64,000 nucleotides of DNA from Streptomyces sedi (GTDB taxonomy: Bacteria; Actinomycetota; Actinomycetes; Streptomycetales; Streptomycetaceae). This document shows, in pieces, positions 44,401-64,000 of this stretch. The translations under genes were made by a program, and so were the position numbers. Each line of letters opens with the position of its first letter. Within the stretch, counting starts at the first letter, position 1. Under the pieces are notes generated by a model. It made no database searches. It saw only the letters and a program-made list of their open reading frames with translations, and had not been told where the DNA came from. The stretch covers positions 372,001-436,000 of the forward strand of contig NZ_VDGT01000002.1 of the NCBI RefSeq assembly GCF_006335015.1, written 5' to 3'.

Positions 44401-47400
44401 CCGGCCGAGGAGGACGAGCCGGTGCTCCTCCCGTCGGCCGGCGACGACGACCCGATCGCCGTGGTCGCCATGAGCTGCCGGCTGCCCGGCGGCGTCGCCT
44501 CGCCCGAGGACCTGTGGGAGCTGCTGTCCGCCGGCGGCGACGGCGTCACCGCGTTCCCCACCGACCGGGGCTGGCAGCTGGACGGCCGCTACGACGAGGA
44601 CGCCGAACGGGCCGGCGGCTACTACCAGCGGGAGGCCGGATTCCTCGCCGACGTCCCCGACTTCGACCCGGAGTTCTTCGGCGTCTCGCCGCGCGAGGCC
44701 CTCGCGATGGACCCGCAGCAGCGGCTGCTGCTGGAGGTCGCCTGGGAGGCGGTGGAACGCGCCGGCATCGACGCGGGGGAGCTGCGCGGCAGCCGCGCCG
44801 GGGTCTTCCTCGGCGCGATGACCATGGACTACGGGCCCCGACTGCACGAGGCGCCGGCCGACCTTGAGGGCTATCTGCTGACCGGCAACACGGCCAGCGT
44901 CGCCTCGGGCCGCCTCTCCTACACCTTCGGCCTGGCGGGCCCGGCCGTCACCGTCGACACCGCCTGCTCCTCCTCGCTGGTCGCGCTCCACCTGGCGGTC
45001 CAGTCGCTGAACCGCGGCGAGTGCCCCCTCGCGCTGGCCGGCGGCGTCACGGTGATGCCGACGCCCGGCATGTTCGTCGAGTTCAGCCGGCAGCGGGCCC
45101 TCGCACCCGACGGCCGGTGCAAGGCGTTCTCGGCCAGCGCCGACGGCTTCGGCCTGGCGGAGGGCGCCAGCATGGTGCTGCTGGAGCGGCTCTCCGACGC
45201 CCGGCGCAACGGCCACCCGGTGCTCGCCGTCATCCGCGGCACCGCCATCAACCAGGACGGCGCGTCCAACGGCCTCACCGCGCCCAGCGGCCCCGCCCAA
45301 CGCCGCGTGATCCGGCAGGCGTTGGCCAACGCGGGCGTCTCGCCGTCCGAGGTCGACGCGGTCGAGGCGCACGGCACCGGCACCCGGCTCGGCGACCCCA
45401 TCGAGGCGGACGCGCTGCTCGCCACCTACGGCCAGGGCCGCACCGGCGACCCGCTGTGGCTGGGCTCGGTCAAGTCCAACATCGGGCACACCCAGGCCGC
45501 CTCCGGCGTCGCCGGCCTGATCAAGATGGTCCTCGCCCTGCGGCACGGCACGCTGCCGCAGAGCCTGCACATCACCGAGCCCACCCCGCACGTCGACTGG
45601 TCGGCCGGCGCGGTGAAGCTGGTCACCGAGGCCACGCCGTGGCCGGAGACCGGCCGCCCCCGCAGGGCCGGCGTCTCCTCGTTCGGCATCAGCGGCACCA
45701 ACGCGCACGCCGTGCTGGAGCAGGCCCCCGAGCCCGACCCGGCCGAGGCCCCCGCCGCGACGGACGCCCCGGCGGGCGCGGCCCCCGCGCCGCTGGTGCT
45801 CACCGCCCGCGACGCCGCCGCGCTCAGCGACCACGCCGCCCAACTCGCCCCCTACGCCGCCCGGTTGGCGCCCGCCGACCTGGCCCGCACCCTGCTGTCC
45901 CGCGCCGAGTTCGACCACCGCGCCGTCGTGGTCGCCGGCGGCGCCGACGCGCTGACCGCGCTGGCCGGCGGCACCGAGTCCGCCCGCGTCGCGGTCGGCG
46001 TCGCCCGCCCGGTCGGCCAGGTCGCGTTCGTCTTCCCGGGGCAGGGCTCCCAGTGGCTGAACATGGGCCTCGCGCTCGCCGAGGCGTCACCCGTCTTCCG
46101 CGACTCGCTCGACGCCTGCGCCCGGGCCCTCGCCCCGCACGTCGACTGGTCGCTGTGGGACGTCCTGGCGGACGCCGCCTCGTTGGAGCGGGTGGATGTG
46201 GTGCAGCCGGCGTTGTTCGCGGTGATGGTGTCGTTGGCGGCGGTGTGGCGCGGGTTCGGTGTGGAGCCGGAGGCGGTGGTGGGGCATTCGCAGGGGGAGA
46301 TCGCGGCGGCGCATGTGGCGGGTGTGTTGTCCCTGGAGGACGCGGCCCGGGTGGTGGCGTTGCGGAGCCGGGCGATCCTGGCGCTGTCCGGCCAGGGGGG
46401 CATGGTGTCGCTGGCGCTGTCCGTGGAGCGGGCGCGTGAGTTGCTGGCGGAGCGGTGGGAGGGGCGGGTCTCGGTCGCGGCGGTGAACGGTCCCGGTTCG
46501 GTGGTGGTGGCCGGTGACGCGGACGCGCTGGACGAGCTGGTGGAGCGCTGCGCGGCCGAGGAGATCAGGGCCCGCCGCGTTCCGGTGGACTACGCCTCCC
46601 ACTCGTTCCATGTCGAGGCCATCCAGGCCGAGTTGGCCGCCGCGCTGACCGGCATCGAGCCCGCGGCGGCCCGGGTCCCGATGCTCTCCACCGTCACCGG
46701 CGAGTGGGTCGACGGCACCGAGCTGGACGCCGACTACTGGTACCGCAACCTGCGGCAGACCGTCCGCTTCGAGGACGCCACCCGCGGCCTGCTCGACCGC
46801 GGCGTCGGCGCGTTCGTCGAGTGCAGCCCGCACCCGGTGCTGGGCCTCGGCATCCGCGAGACGCTGGAGGCCACCGAAAGCGACGCCGTCGTCGTCGGCA
46901 CCCTGCGCCGCAGCGACGGCGACCTCGACCGGTTCCTGCTCTCCGCGGCCGAGGCGTATGTCGCCGGGCTGCCCTTCGACTGGCACGCCGTGGTGCCCGC
47001 CGGACGCCATGTCGAGCTGCCCACCTACCCGTTCCAGCGCCGCAGGTTCTGGATCGAGGACACCGCCGGCCCCGCCGCCCCCGCCGAGGACCCGGCGCAC
47101 GCCGCGTTCTGGTCCGCCGTGGAGAGCGGCGACCTGGCCGCCACCCTCGACGTGCCGGCCGACGCGCCGCTGACCGACGTGCTGACCAGCCTCGCCGACT
47201 GGCGCAGCCGGCACCGGGAACGTTCCACCGTCGACGCCTGGCGCCACCGGATCACCTGGCGCCCGCTGCCCACCGCGGGCCCGCCCGCGCTGACCGGCAC
47301 CTGGCTGCTCGTCAGCTCGCCCGCCACCACGCGCCACCCGTGGCACGCGGCGGCCGTCGACGCGCTCCGCACCCACGGCGCCGTCGTCCTGGAGAGCGAC

Positions 47401-50400
47401 GGCACCCCCGCGACGCTGCCCGCCGCCGACCGGCCGCTCGACGGCGTCCTCTCCCTGCTGGCGCTGGACGAGACGCCCGACCCGGAGGCGCCCGCCGTCC
47501 CCTCGGGGCTGTCCGCCACCCTCGCCCTGATCCGGGAGCTCGGCGCCGCCGGCGTCACCGCGCCGCTGTGGCTGGCCACCACCGGCGCCGTCGGCACCGG
47601 GCGCTCCGACCAGCCGACCCACCCGGCGCAGGCCACGACCTGGGGGCTGGGCCTCTCCCTCGGCCTGGAACACCCCGACCGCTGGGGCGGACTTGTCGAC
47701 CTGCCGGAAAGCCCCGACACCCGGGCGGCGACCCGGCTCGCCGCAGCGCTCACCGGCCAGGGCGACGAGGACCAGCTGGCGATCCGCGCCTCCGGCGTCT
47801 CCGCGCGCCGCCTCACCCAGGCGCCCGCCCCGGCCGCCGCACCCGCCTGGCGGACCACCGGCACCGCGCTGATCACCGGCGGCACCGGCGCCATCGGCGG
47901 CCATGTCGCGCGCTGGCTGGCCGGCAGCGGCGCCGAGCACCTCGTCCTCACCAGCCGCCGCGGCCCCGAGGCGCCCGGCGCCGAGGAGTTGACCGCCGAA
48001 CTGGCCGCGCTCGGCGCCCGGGTCACCGTCGCCGCCTGCGACGCCGCCGACCCGGCCGCGCTCACCGAGCTGTTCGACCGGCTCGACCGCGACGGCACCC
48101 CCGTCCGTTCCGTCTTCCACGCCGCCGGCACCGTGCCGTCGCTGCCGCTCGCCGACACCACCACCGGCGACCTGGCCCACGCCCTGGCCGCCAAGGCGGG
48201 CGGCGCCCACCGGCTGCACACGCTGACCGCCGAACGGGAACTCGACGCGTTCGTGCTGTTCTCCTCCGGCTCCGCCGTCTGGGGCAGCGGCGAGCTGGGC
48301 GCCTACGGCGCCGCCAACGCCTATCTCGACGCGCTCGCCGGGCAGCGCCGCGCCGCCGGGCTGCCCGCCACCTCCGTCTCCTGGGGCATGTGGGCCGGCG
48401 AGGGCATGGCCGCGGGCGACCTCAACGAGCAGCTGCGCCGCCGGGGGATGCGCCCCATGCGGCCCGACCTGGCGGTCGGCGCGCTCGCCGCGGCCGTCGC
48501 CGCCGGCGAGACCACGCTGACCGTCGCCGACATCGACTGGGAGCGTTTCGCCCCCGGCTTCGCCGCCGCCCGCGCCCGGCCGCTGATCGGCGACCTGCCG
48601 GCGGTCGCCGCGCTGGCCGCGCCCGAGCCGGCCGCCGGGCCCGCCGCCGGCGGCGCGCTCGCCGACCGGCTGGCCGGGCTCACCGAACCCGACCGGCACC
48701 GGCTGCTGTTGGACCTGGTCCGCGGCCACGCCGCCGCCGTCCTCGGCCACCAGGGGCCCGACGCGGTCGCCCCCGACCGCCCGTTCCGCGAGCTGGGCTT
48801 CGACTCGCTGACCGCCGTCGAGGTCCGCAAGCGCCTCAACGCGGCCACCGGCGTGCGGCTGCCCACCACCGTCGTCTTCGACCACCCGACGCCCGACGCG
48901 CTCGCCCGCCATCTGCGCACCGTGGTCGCCGGCGAACGCCCCACCGGCGCCCCGGCGGCGGCCGGCGCCGCGCCGCGCGACCCGCACGAGCCGATCGCGG
49001 TGGTCGCCATGAGCTGCCGCTTCCCCGGCGGCGTCGCCTCACCCGAGGACCTGTGGTCGCTGGTGCTCGAAGGGCGGGACGCCGTCGGCCCCTTCCCCGA
49101 CGACCGGGGCTGGGACCCGGACCGGCTCTACCCGGCCGACACCGACGACGACACCGGCGCCGAGCCCGAGGCCGGCGCCGAGGTCCGCAGCCGCACCCTG
49201 GAGGGCGCCTTCCTCGCCGACGCCGGCGGCTTCGACGCCGACTTCTTCGGCATCTCCCCGCGCGAGGCGCTGGCCATGGACCCCCAGCAGCGGCAGGTCC
49301 TCGAACTCGCCTGGGAGACCTTCGAACGGGCCGGCATCGACCCGTCCACCGCCCGCGACAGCCTGACCGGCGTCTTCGTCGGCGCCTCCCCGCAGGGCTA
49401 CGCCGGCAGCCTGGAACAGGCCGCCCCCGAGATGGACGGCTACCGGCTGACCGGCGACGCGCTCAGCGTCGTCTCCGGCCGCATCGCCTACACGCTCGGC
49501 CTGCGCGGGCCCGCCGTCACCGTCGACACCGCCTGCTCCTCCGCGCTGGTCGCCCTCAACCTCGCCGTGCAGGCGCTCCGTTCGGGCGAGTGCGCGATGG
49601 CGCTGGCCGGCGGCGCCGCCGTCATGGTGGCACCCACTCCGTTCGCCGAGTTCAGCAGGCAGGGCGGCCTGGCCCCCGACGGCCGCTGCAAGCCCTTCGC
49701 CGACGCCGCCGACGGCGTCGGCTGGGGCGAGGGCGCCGGCCTCATCCTGCTGGAGCGGCTCTCCGACGCCCGCGCCCACGGCCACCAGGTGCTCGCCGTC
49801 GTCCGCGGCTCCGCCACCAACCAGGACGGCGCGTCCAACGGGCTGTCCGCCCCCAACGGGCCCGCGCAGCAGCGCGTCATCCGCGCCGCCCTCGCCAACG
49901 CGGGGCTGACCACGGACGACGTGGACGCCGTCGAGGGCCACGGCACCGGCACCCGGCTCGGCGACCCGATCGAGGCACAGGCGCTGCTCGCGACCTACGG
50001 CGCGGACCGGCCGGCCGACCGGCCGCTGCTGCTCGGCGCCCTCAAGTCCAACATCGGCCATACCCAGGCCGCCTCGGGAGTCGCCGGCGTCATCAAGATG
50101 GTGCAGGCCCTGCGGCACGGCGTGCTGCCCCGCACCCTGCACGTCGACGCGCCCTCACGCCACGTCGACTGGACGACCGGCGCCGTGGAACTCCTCGCCG
50201 ACCAGCGGCCCTGGCCGGAGACCGGCCGGCCGCGGCGGGCCGCGGTCTCCGCGTTCGGCGTCAGCGGCACCAACGGCCACGTCATCCTCGAACAGGCCGA
50301 CGTTCCCCCCACCCCAGAAGCCCCCACCGCCCCAGAAGCCACGGAGCCCGCCGTGCGGCCCCTGGCCTGGCCGCTGTCCGCCCGCTCCGACGAGGCGCTG

Positions 50401-53400
50401 CGCGACCAGGCCGCCCGGCTGGCGGCCACCCTCGACGCCCGCACCGAACTCGCCCCCGCGGACGTCGCCACCACCCTCGCCACCGGCCGCGCCGCGCTCG
50501 ACAGGCGCGCGGTCGTCCTCGGCACCGACCGGGACCAACTGCGCGTCGGGCTCGACGCGTTGGCCGCCGGCGACGACCACCCCTCGGTCGTCGCCGGCGC
50601 GCCGGACGGCGGCAGGCTCGCCGTCCTCTTCTCCGGCCAGGGCTCGCAACGCGTCGGCATGGGCCGCGACCTGTACCGGGCGCACCCCGCCTTCGCCGAC
50701 GCCCTCGACGAGGTCTTCGCCCACCTCGACCCGCTGCTTCCGGTGCCGCTGCGCGACATCGTCTTCGGCGACGACCGCGAGGCGCTGGACCGCACCGAGT
50801 TCGCCCAGCCGGCGCTTCTCGCCGTCGAGGTCGCCCTCTACCGGCTGTGGGAGTCCTGGGGCCTGGCCCCCGACGCGCTCGCCGGCCACTCCATCGGCGA
50901 GCTGGCCGCCGCCCATGTCGCCGGCGTCCTGACACTGCCCGACGTCTGCGCCGTCATCGCCGCGCGCGGCGCCCTGATGCAGGCGCTGCCGGCCAGCGGC
51001 GTGATGATCGCCGTCCAGGCCACCGAGCACGAGATCGCCCCCGAGTGCTCCGAACACGTCGGCATCGCCGCCATCAACGGCCCCCGTTCGCTGGTCCTCT
51101 CCGGCCGCGAGCTGGAGGTCCTCGACCTCACCGACCGGCTCAAGGCCGACGGCCGCAAGGTGACCCGGCTGCGGGTCAGCCACGCCTTCCACTCGCCGCT
51201 GATGGAGCCCATGCTCGCCGACTTCCGCCGGGTGCTGGAGTCGGTCACCTTCCACGCGCCGACCCTGCCCCTGGTCTCCACCCTCACCGGAGGGCCGGCC
51301 GACGCCGACGAGTGGGGCTCGCCCGAGTACTGGGTCCGGCACGTGCGGCAGCCCGTCCGGTTCGCCGACGCCGTCACCTCACTCACCGCGCGCGGCGCCA
51401 CCACGCTGCTTGAGGTCGGACCCGGCGGGGTGCTCGCCGCCATGGGCCAGGACAACGCGCCCGACGCGGTGTTCGTGCCCACGCTGCGCGCCGACCGCCC
51501 CGAGACGGACACCCTGGCGCACGCCGCCGCGCGGCTCCACGTGCGCGGCGCCGCCCTCGACCTGCCCGCCGCGTTCGCCGCCGGCGGGCGCCGTGTCGAC
51601 CTGCCGACCTACTCCTTCCAGCACCAGCGGTACTGGCTGACGGCGGCGGTCGCCCCGGCCGGCGGCGGGGCGACCGCCGCCCTCGGCGTCGCCACCGGCG
51701 ACCACCCGCTGCTGGGCGCGGCCGTGGCGCTGCCCGACGGCGCCGGCACCGTCTTCACCGGCCGGCTGGCCGCCCGCACCCAGCCGTGGCTCGCCGGCCG
51801 CCGCCGCGTTCCCGCCGCCGCGCTGCTCGACCTCGCGCTGCACGCGGCGGCCGACCACGGGCTCGACACGGTGACCGAACTCGCCGTCCGCGCCCCGCTG
51901 GAGCTGCCGGAACGCGGCGGACTCGCCCTGCGGGTCACCGTCGGCCCCGACACCGAGGGGACCCGGCCGATCCGCGTCCACTCCCGGCCCGAGGACGCCG
52001 ACCGAGACGACAGCTGGAGCGAACACGCCACCGGCACCCTCGCCTCCGGCGCCCCGGCGCCGAACACCGCCGAGCCGACGGCCTGGCCGCCGCCCGGCGC
52101 CACCCCCGCCGCCGACGACGGCCACGCGACCGGCGCCGTCTGGCAACTGGACGGCGACCGCTACGCCGAGGTGACCCTGCCGGCGGAGAGCGGCGACGAG
52201 GGCTTCGCCCTGCACCCCGCGCTGCTCGACGCGGCCCTGGAAGCCGCCCGGCCGGACGCCGCCGGGCTGGTCCCGCACCACTTCGCCGGGGCGCGGCTGC
52301 ACGCCGTCGGCGCCCGCACGCTCCGGGCCCGCTGGTCCCCGGCCGCGCCCGACACCGGGGCGCTGACCCTCACCGACCCGGCCGGCCGGCCCGCCGTCAC
52401 CGTCGACGCCCTCCAGCTGCTCCCCGACGACCAGCGGGAACAACGCCCCACCGGGCACGCGCTGTTCGCCCTCGACTGGGTCCCCGTCGAACCGGCCGCC
52501 CCACCCCACGGCGCGACCGCGCCCCGTACCTCGACCCCGGCGGGACCGGCCGTCCTCGGCCCCGACCACCTCGGCCTCGACCTGCCCACCCTGCCCGCCG
52601 ACCCCGCACACCGGAACGCCGCGCCCGCCCCGGGGCTCGACACCGCCCTCGACCACCTCGACACCGCCCTCGACCACCTCGACGGCGTCACCGAGCTGCT
52701 CGCCCCCTGCCCCCGCCCCACCGAACCAGCCGACCCCGCCGACCCCACCGCACGGCCCACCGCCGACGACCCGATCAGGACCGCCGTCACCTGGGCCCTC
52801 ACCCTCACCCAGCGCTGGCTCGCCGACCCCCGCACCGCACACACCCGCCTCGTCCTCGTCACCCGCGACGCCACCCACCCCGAGACCCCCGACCCGGCCC
52901 ACGCCGCCGTCTGGGGCCTGCTCCGCTCGGCACAGACCGAGAACCCCGGCCGGCTCGCGCTCCTCGACCTCGACGGCACCCCCGCCAGCGCCCGCGCCCT
53001 GCCCGCCGCCCTGACCACGGACGAACCGCAACTCGCCCTACGCGACGGCCAGTCGACCGCGCCCCGGCTGGCGCGCGCCACCACCGACGACCAACGGACA
53101 CACACCGGCGACCGGCCCGCCACCCGCCTCGACCCCGACCGCACCGTGCTGGTCACCGGCGGCCTCGGCACCCTCGGCGCGCTCGTCGCCCGCCACCTGG
53201 TCACCGCACACGGCGCGCGCCACCTCACCCTCGTCGGCCGCCGCGGCCCGGCGACCGAAGGCGCCGAAACGATCCGCGACGAACTGGCCGCCGTCGGCGC
53301 CCACGTGACCGTCGCCGCCTGCGACCTCGCCGACCGCGCCGCCGTCGCCACACTGCTCGCCGACCTCGACCGGCCGCTCGGCGCCGTCGTCCACGCCGCC

Positions 53401-54471
53401 GGCGTCGTCGACGACGGCGTGCTCGCCGCCCTCACCCCCGAACGCGTCGACCGAGTCCTCGGCCCCAAGGTCGACGGCCTGCGCCACCTCGACGCCCTGA
53501 CCCGCGACGCCGACCTCACCGCGTTCGTCGTCTTCTCCTCCGCCGCCGGCATCCTCGGCAGCGCCGGCCAGGCCAGCTACGCCGCCGCCAACGTCGCGCT
53601 CGACGCCCTCGTCCAACGCCGCCACGCCCACGGCCTGCCCGGCGTCTCCCTCGCCTGGGGCATGTGGGCCGCCGCCAGCGGCATGACCGCCGGCCTCGAC
53701 GCCGGCGACCGTGCCAGGCTCGGCCGCACCGGCATCCGCCCGCTGCCCACCGCCGACGCCCTCGCACTCCTCGACACCGCCCTCCACGACGACCGGCCCA
53801 CCCTCGTCCCCGTCCTCCTGGACACCGCCACCCTCCGCCGCCAGGCCACCGACGGCACCCTGCCGCCCGTGCTGCGCGGCCTCGTCAGGGCGGCCCCCGC
53901 CCGGCGCGCCAACGGCGCCGACCACGGCACACCCGAAACGTTCGCCGACACCCTCGCCCGCCAACCGGCAGCCGACCGCGAACAGACCGTGCTCAACCTC
54001 GTCAGCACCCAGATCGCCGCCGTACTCGGACACGCCCCCGGCCGCCACGTCGACCCGGCACGCGCCCTGCGCGACCTCGGCTTCGACTCGCTCACCTCCG
54101 TGGAACTCCGCAACCGGCTCACCACGACCACCGGACTGCGGCTCCCCTCCACCCTCGTCTTCGACCACCCGTCGGCCGCCGCCATCAGCGGCCACCTGCT
54201 CACCCTGCTGCCCGGCGGCGAACCCGCCCCCGAAACCGGACTCCTCGACCAGCTCGACCGGCTGGAACACGCCCTGTTCGACGTCGCGGACGACGGCACC
54301 GCCACCCAGGTCGACCTGCGGCTGCGTGCCCTCCTCGCCCGCTGGAGCGACACCCGCGCCGGCGGCCACACCCCCCGGACCGACGCCGACGAGGACCCGG
54401 GCTCCGACCTCGAAGCGGCCACCGACGACGAGCTCTTCGGCTACCTCGACAACGAGCTAGAGACCTCGTGA
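42136..54471 (+). CDS. Type I modular PKS 1: loading module, modules 1 and 2
   Basis: A 4111-aa multidomain synthase. Order: KS-like remnant, AT, ACP (loading); KS, AT, KR, ACP (module 1); KS, AT, degenerate DH, KR, ACP (module 2); then a helical C-terminal docking tail ending in [15 protein letters not shown], which matches the N-terminal coiled coil of the next gene. ATG 42136 is used because of an AGAGG site; the frame stays open further left without one. The final stop is 80 bases before PKS 2. No reductase (ER) or thioesterase domain is present. Codon use switches to G-ending codons inside module 1 AT (about 46185-46560), unlike the C-ending codons elsewhere, indicating a recombined segment. 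The product is unknown. Confidence 0.95.
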   Translation: MRESGFEDTHTVVVIGAAPAAPARADHDPGALAELTGLPLPEERAAELAAAWRACEDAGLAADDPASIGVYLAAPALDRTGEADGPTGQPAAHGDALTGSQDASSATAVPLVHPPTAGTEPHGQPDDPAAALAHALGLRGPRLTGPEPLAAALADLRSGARTRALVGADGAFAVLASADLARVETFGYPLGADTDWPADLPELVDTAIRVGRPGPGRAAPDGPPVPVTVSAHSHDALRTRATELAALLTADPAPPLTDLAWSLATTRPALGRRAVLVGTERARLAEELTALGEGRPVPGLALGGPDRPAAGGVAFVFPGHGPQWPGMAAELLEASPVFAERLHACAAALQPHVDWPVLDVLRGAVDTPSLDRPEVGQPALWAVMVALSALWRSWGVAPDAVIGSSVGEIPAATVAGALTVEDGARAVARFSGAQVALLERGVMLSVLASADETRARLSRYPDLDLAAVHAPGSVLVSGTEEAANALLAELAADGVKARGIAIRLAAHGRQVDAVLDTLRADLADIAPRPTDVPLYLATAGGRVDPAALTVDHWCRNLRGTAEFERATRAALAAGHRLLLEPSPHPVLTRAVQETAEDADVPAAVVGTLRRDNGGLAQLTTALAELHAHGVDPDWPAVFADRDARAVPLPGYPLGAAPPAGPAPSLADRLAAAPDRAGFLLDLVRAQVAAVAGGSPDATADPDAPLLDLGVDSAGAVRLRNLLNAATELRLPISAVFDNPTCRGLARLVDRVLSGAPAEEDEPVLLPSAGDDDPIAVVAMSCRLPGGVASPEDLWELLSAGGDGVTAFPTDRGWQLDGRYDEDAERAGGYYQREAGFLADVPDFDPEFFGVSPREALAMDPQQRLLLEVAWEAVERAGIDAGELRGSRAGVFLGAMTMDYGPRLHEAPADLEGYLLTGNTASVASGRLSYTFGLAGPAVTVDTACSSSLVALHLAVQSLNRGECPLALAGGVTVMPTPGMFVEFSRQRALAPDGRCKAFSASADGFGLAEGASMVLLERLSDARRNGHPVLAVIRGTAINQDGASNGLTAPSGPAQRRVIRQALANAGVSPSEVDAVEAHGTGTRLGDPIEADALLATYGQGRTGDPLWLGSVKSNIGHTQAASGVAGLIKMVLALRHGTLPQSLHITEPTPHVDWSAGAVKLVTEATPWPETGRPRRAGVSSFGISGTNAHAVLEQAPEPDPAEAPAATDAPAGAAPAPLVLTARDAAALSDHAAQLAPYAARLAPADLARTLLSRAEFDHRAVVVAGGADALTALAGGTESARVAVGVARPVGQVAFVFPGQGSQWLNMGLALAEASPVFRDSLDACARALAPHVDWSLWDVLADAASLERVDVVQPALFAVMVSLAAVWRGFGVEPEAVVGHSQGEIAAAHVAGVLSLEDAARVVALRSRAILALSGQGGMVSLALSVERARELLAERWEGRVSVAAVNGPGSVVVAGDADALDELVERCAAEEIRARRVPVDYASHSFHVEAIQAELAAALTGIEPAAARVPMLSTVTGEWVDGTELDADYWYRNLRQTVRFEDATRGLLDRGVGAFVECSPHPVLGLGIRETLEATESDAVVVGTLRRSDGDLDRFLLSAAEAYVAGLPFDWHAVVPAGRHVELPTYPFQRRRFWIEDTAGPAAPAEDPAHAAFWSAVESGDLAATLDVPADAPLTDVLTSLADWRSRHRERSTVDAWRHRITWRPLPTAGPPALTGTWLLVSSPATTRHPWHAAAVDALRTHGAVVLESDGTPATLPAADRPLDGVLSLLALDETPDPEAPAVPSGLSATLALIRELGAAGVTAPLWLATTGAVGTGRSDQPTHPAQATTWGLGLSLGLEHPDRWGGLVDLPESPDTRAATRLAAALTGQGDEDQLAIRASGVSARRLTQAPAPAAAPAWRTTGTALITGGTGAIGGHVARWLAGSGAEHLVLTSRRGPEAPGAEELTAELAALGARVTVAACDAADPAALTELFDRLDRDGTPVRSVFHAAGTVPSLPLADTTTGDLAHALAAKAGGAHRLHTLTAERELDAFVLFSSGSAVWGSGELGAYGAANAYLDALAGQRRAAGLPATSVSWGMWAGEGMAAGDLNEQLRRRGMRPMRPDLAVGALAAAVAAGETTLTVADIDWERFAPGFAAARARPLIGDLPAVAALAAPEPAAGPAAGGALADRLAGLTEPDRHRLLLDLVRGHAAAVLGHQGPDAVAPDRPFRELGFDSLTAVEVRKRLNAATGVRLPTTVVFDHPTPDALARHLRTVVAGERPTGAPAAAGAAPRDPHEPIAVVAMSCRFPGGVASPEDLWSLVLEGRDAVGPFPDDRGWDPDRLYPADTDDDTGAEPEAGAEVRSRTLEGAFLADAGGFDADFFGISPREALAMDPQQRQVLELAWETFERAGIDPSTARDSLTGVFVGASPQGYAGSLEQAAPEMDGYRLTGDALSVVSGRIAYTLGLRGPAVTVDTACSSALVALNLAVQALRSGECAMALAGGAAVMVAPTPFAEFSRQGGLAPDGRCKPFADAADGVGWGEGAGLILLERLSDARAHGHQVLAVVRGSATNQDGASNGLSAPNGPAQQRVIRAALANAGLTTDDVDAVEGHGTGTRLGDPIEAQALLATYGADRPADRPLLLGALKSNIGHTQAASGVAGVIKMVQALRHGVLPRTLHVDAPSRHVDWTTGAVELLADQRPWPETGRPRRAAVSAFGVSGTNGHVILEQADVPPTPEAPTAPEATEPAVRPLAWPLSARSDEALRDQAARLAATLDARTELAPADVATTLATGRAALDRRAVVLGTDRDQLRVGLDALAAGDDHPSVVAGAPDGGRLAVLFSGQGSQRVGMGRDLYRAHPAFADALDEVFAHLDPLLPVPLRDIVFGDDREALDRTEFAQPALLAVEVALYRLWESWGLAPDALAGHSIGELAAAHVAGVLTLPDVCAVIAARGALMQALPASGVMIAVQATEHEIAPECSEHVGIAAINGPRSLVLSGRELEVLDLTDRLKADGRKVTRLRVSHAFHSPLMEPMLADFRRVLESVTFHAPTLPLVSTLTGGPADADEWGSPEYWVRHVRQPVRFADAVTSLTARGATTLLEVGPGGVLAAMGQDNAPDAVFVPTLRADRPETDTLAHAAARLHVRGAALDLPAAFAAGGRRVDLPTYSFQHQRYWLTAAVAPAGGGATAALGVATGDHPLLGAAVALPDGAGTVFTGRLAARTQPWLAGRRRVPAAALLDLALHAAADHGLDTVTELAVRAPLELPERGGLALRVTVGPDTEGTRPIRVHSRPEDADRDDSWSEHATGTLASGAPAPNTAEPTAWPPPGATPAADDGHATGAVWQLDGDRYAEVTLPAESGDEGFALHPALLDAALEAARPDAAGLVPHHFAGARLHAVGARTLRARWSPAAPDTGALTLTDPAGRPAVTVDALQLLPDDQREQRPTGHALFALDWVPVEPAAPPHGATAPRTSTPAGPAVLGPDHLGLDLPTLPADPAHRNAAPAPGLDTALDHLDTALDHLDGVTELLAPCPRPTEPADPADPTARPTADDPIRTAVTWALTLTQRWLADPRTAHTRLVLVTRDATHPETPDPAHAAVWGLLRSAQTENPGRLALLDLDGTPASARALPAALTTDEPQLALRDGQSTAPRLARATTDDQRTHTGDRPATRLDPDRTVLVTGGLGTLGALVARHLVTAHGARHLTLVGRRGPATEGAETIRDELAAVGAHVTVAACDLADRAAVATLLADLDRPLGAVVHAAGVVDDGVLAALTPERVDRVLGPKVDGLRHLDALTRDADLTAFVVFSSAAGILGSAGQASYAAANVALDALVQRRHAHGLPGVSLAWGMWAAASGMTAGLDAGDRARLGRTGIRPLPTADALALLDTALHDDRPTLVPVLLDTATLRRQATDGTLPPVLRGLVRAAPARRANGADHGTPETFADTLARQPAADREQTVLNLVSTQIAAVLGHAPGRHVDPARALRDLGFDSLTSVELRNRLTTTTGLRLPSTLVFDHPSAAAISGHLLTLLPGGEPAPETGLLDQLDRLEHALFDVADDGTATQVDLRLRALLARWSDTRAGGHTPRTDADEDPGSDLEAATDDELFGYLDNELETS
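44452..48930 (+). other. PKS 1 module 1: KS-AT-KR-ACP
   Basis: KS active cysteine is Cys944 (DTACSSS). AT nucleophile Ser1385 is in GHSQGE, and the specificity motif YASHS (Tyr1486-Ser1490) indicates methylmalonyl-CoA. KR has a Rossmann motif TGGTGAIGG (about 1911), catalytic Tyr2057 and a Trp in [11 protein letters not shown], the A-type signature (L-hydroxyl predicted). ACP serine is Ser2224. Expected outcome: one propionate-derived unit with a hydroxyl group. Confidence 0.85.
48990..54220 (+). other. PKS 1 module 2: KS-AT-DH(degenerate)-KR-ACP
   Basis: KS cysteine is Cys2467. AT Ser2919 (GHSIGE) with HAFHS (His3016) predicts malonyl-CoA. The DH has lost its motif: HxxxGxxxxP is replaced by a run with Arg3222 at the His position and Pro at the Gly position, and the second motif reads LLDAALEAA, so the His/Gln is Glu3369. 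It should be inactive. KR has TGGLGTLGA and Tyr3815, with VDDGV (near LDD), so B-type. ACP serine is Ser3985. The beta-hydroxyl should be kept. Confidence 0.83.
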
Positions 54472-54551
54472 CCGACCCGCAGCGCGCTCACCCCGGCGCC
54501 CCCACGCCCCCCACCGCCGCACCCCGCACCGCTGTAAGGAGCACACCCCAG

Positions 54552-64000
<9,449 letters not shown>

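Overview
The window is very GC-rich, with G or C in nearly every third codon position. Its families are typical of Streptomyces or a close relative: DUF397 and DUF5753 regulators, DUF3159 and DUF4287 proteins, MmyB-type regulators, a GH19 chitinase preceded by paired chitinase-type direct repeats, and a modular type I polyketide synthase (PKS). No rRNA, tRNA or CRISPR array was seen. Everything here is read by eye; no database search was run.

Left part (1-14150), general metabolism: a PA14/beta-propeller secreted protein cut by the window edge, a DUF4287 protein, a PAS-PP2C phosphatase, the chitinase, a translationally coupled CoA-transferase/acyl-CoA ligase pair, an APH-type kinase, an acetylxylan-esterase-like hydrolase, an APC permease, a TetR regulator and a DUF3159 membrane protein. 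Between them lie copies of a GC-rich inverted repeat. One group adjoins a broken NB-ARC regulator fragment.

A compact RiPP locus (14499-21698) comes next. A 57-aa precursor peptide (17848-18021) with a Ser/Cys/Thr-rich tail sits at a divergent promoter. To its left on the minus strand are a separate E1-like protein, a YcaO protein and a SagB-type dehydrogenase. To its right are a second, fused E1-YcaO protein and an M50 membrane protease with a PqqD-like N-terminus. This is best read as a linear azol(in)e-containing peptide (LAP/TOMM) pathway with two cyclodehydratase systems and one substrate.

The middle part (21832-38180) holds regulators and small operons: a TetR gene, hemerythrin and flavin-binding proteins, a whiJ/abaA-like cluster (ATPase, two small proteins, NUDIX, XRE and three DUF397 genes, one from a local duplication), a SUFU-like protein, an unusual MerR-alpha/beta-hydrolase fusion, a frameshifted LD-carboxypeptidase, an SDR followed by two MmyB-type regulators, an MFS exporter divergent from a HxlR regulator, and a LuxR remnant.

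The right part (38241-64000) has a threonyl-tRNA synthetase gene, a 1.9-kb gene-free spacer and the start of a modular PKS. PKS 1 (42136-54471) has a loading module and modules 1-2. PKS 2 (54552 to the window end) has modules 3-4 and continues beyond. The loading module has a KS remnant lacking the active cysteine and an acyltransferase lacking the arginine used for malonyl-type substrates. Both DH domains have lost key motif residues, so a hydroxylated chain start is predicted. The ThrRS carries Gln at the position of E. coli Leu489, a borrelidin contact. This raises the possibility, unproven, that it is a self-resistance copy for a ThrRS-inhibiting polyketide.
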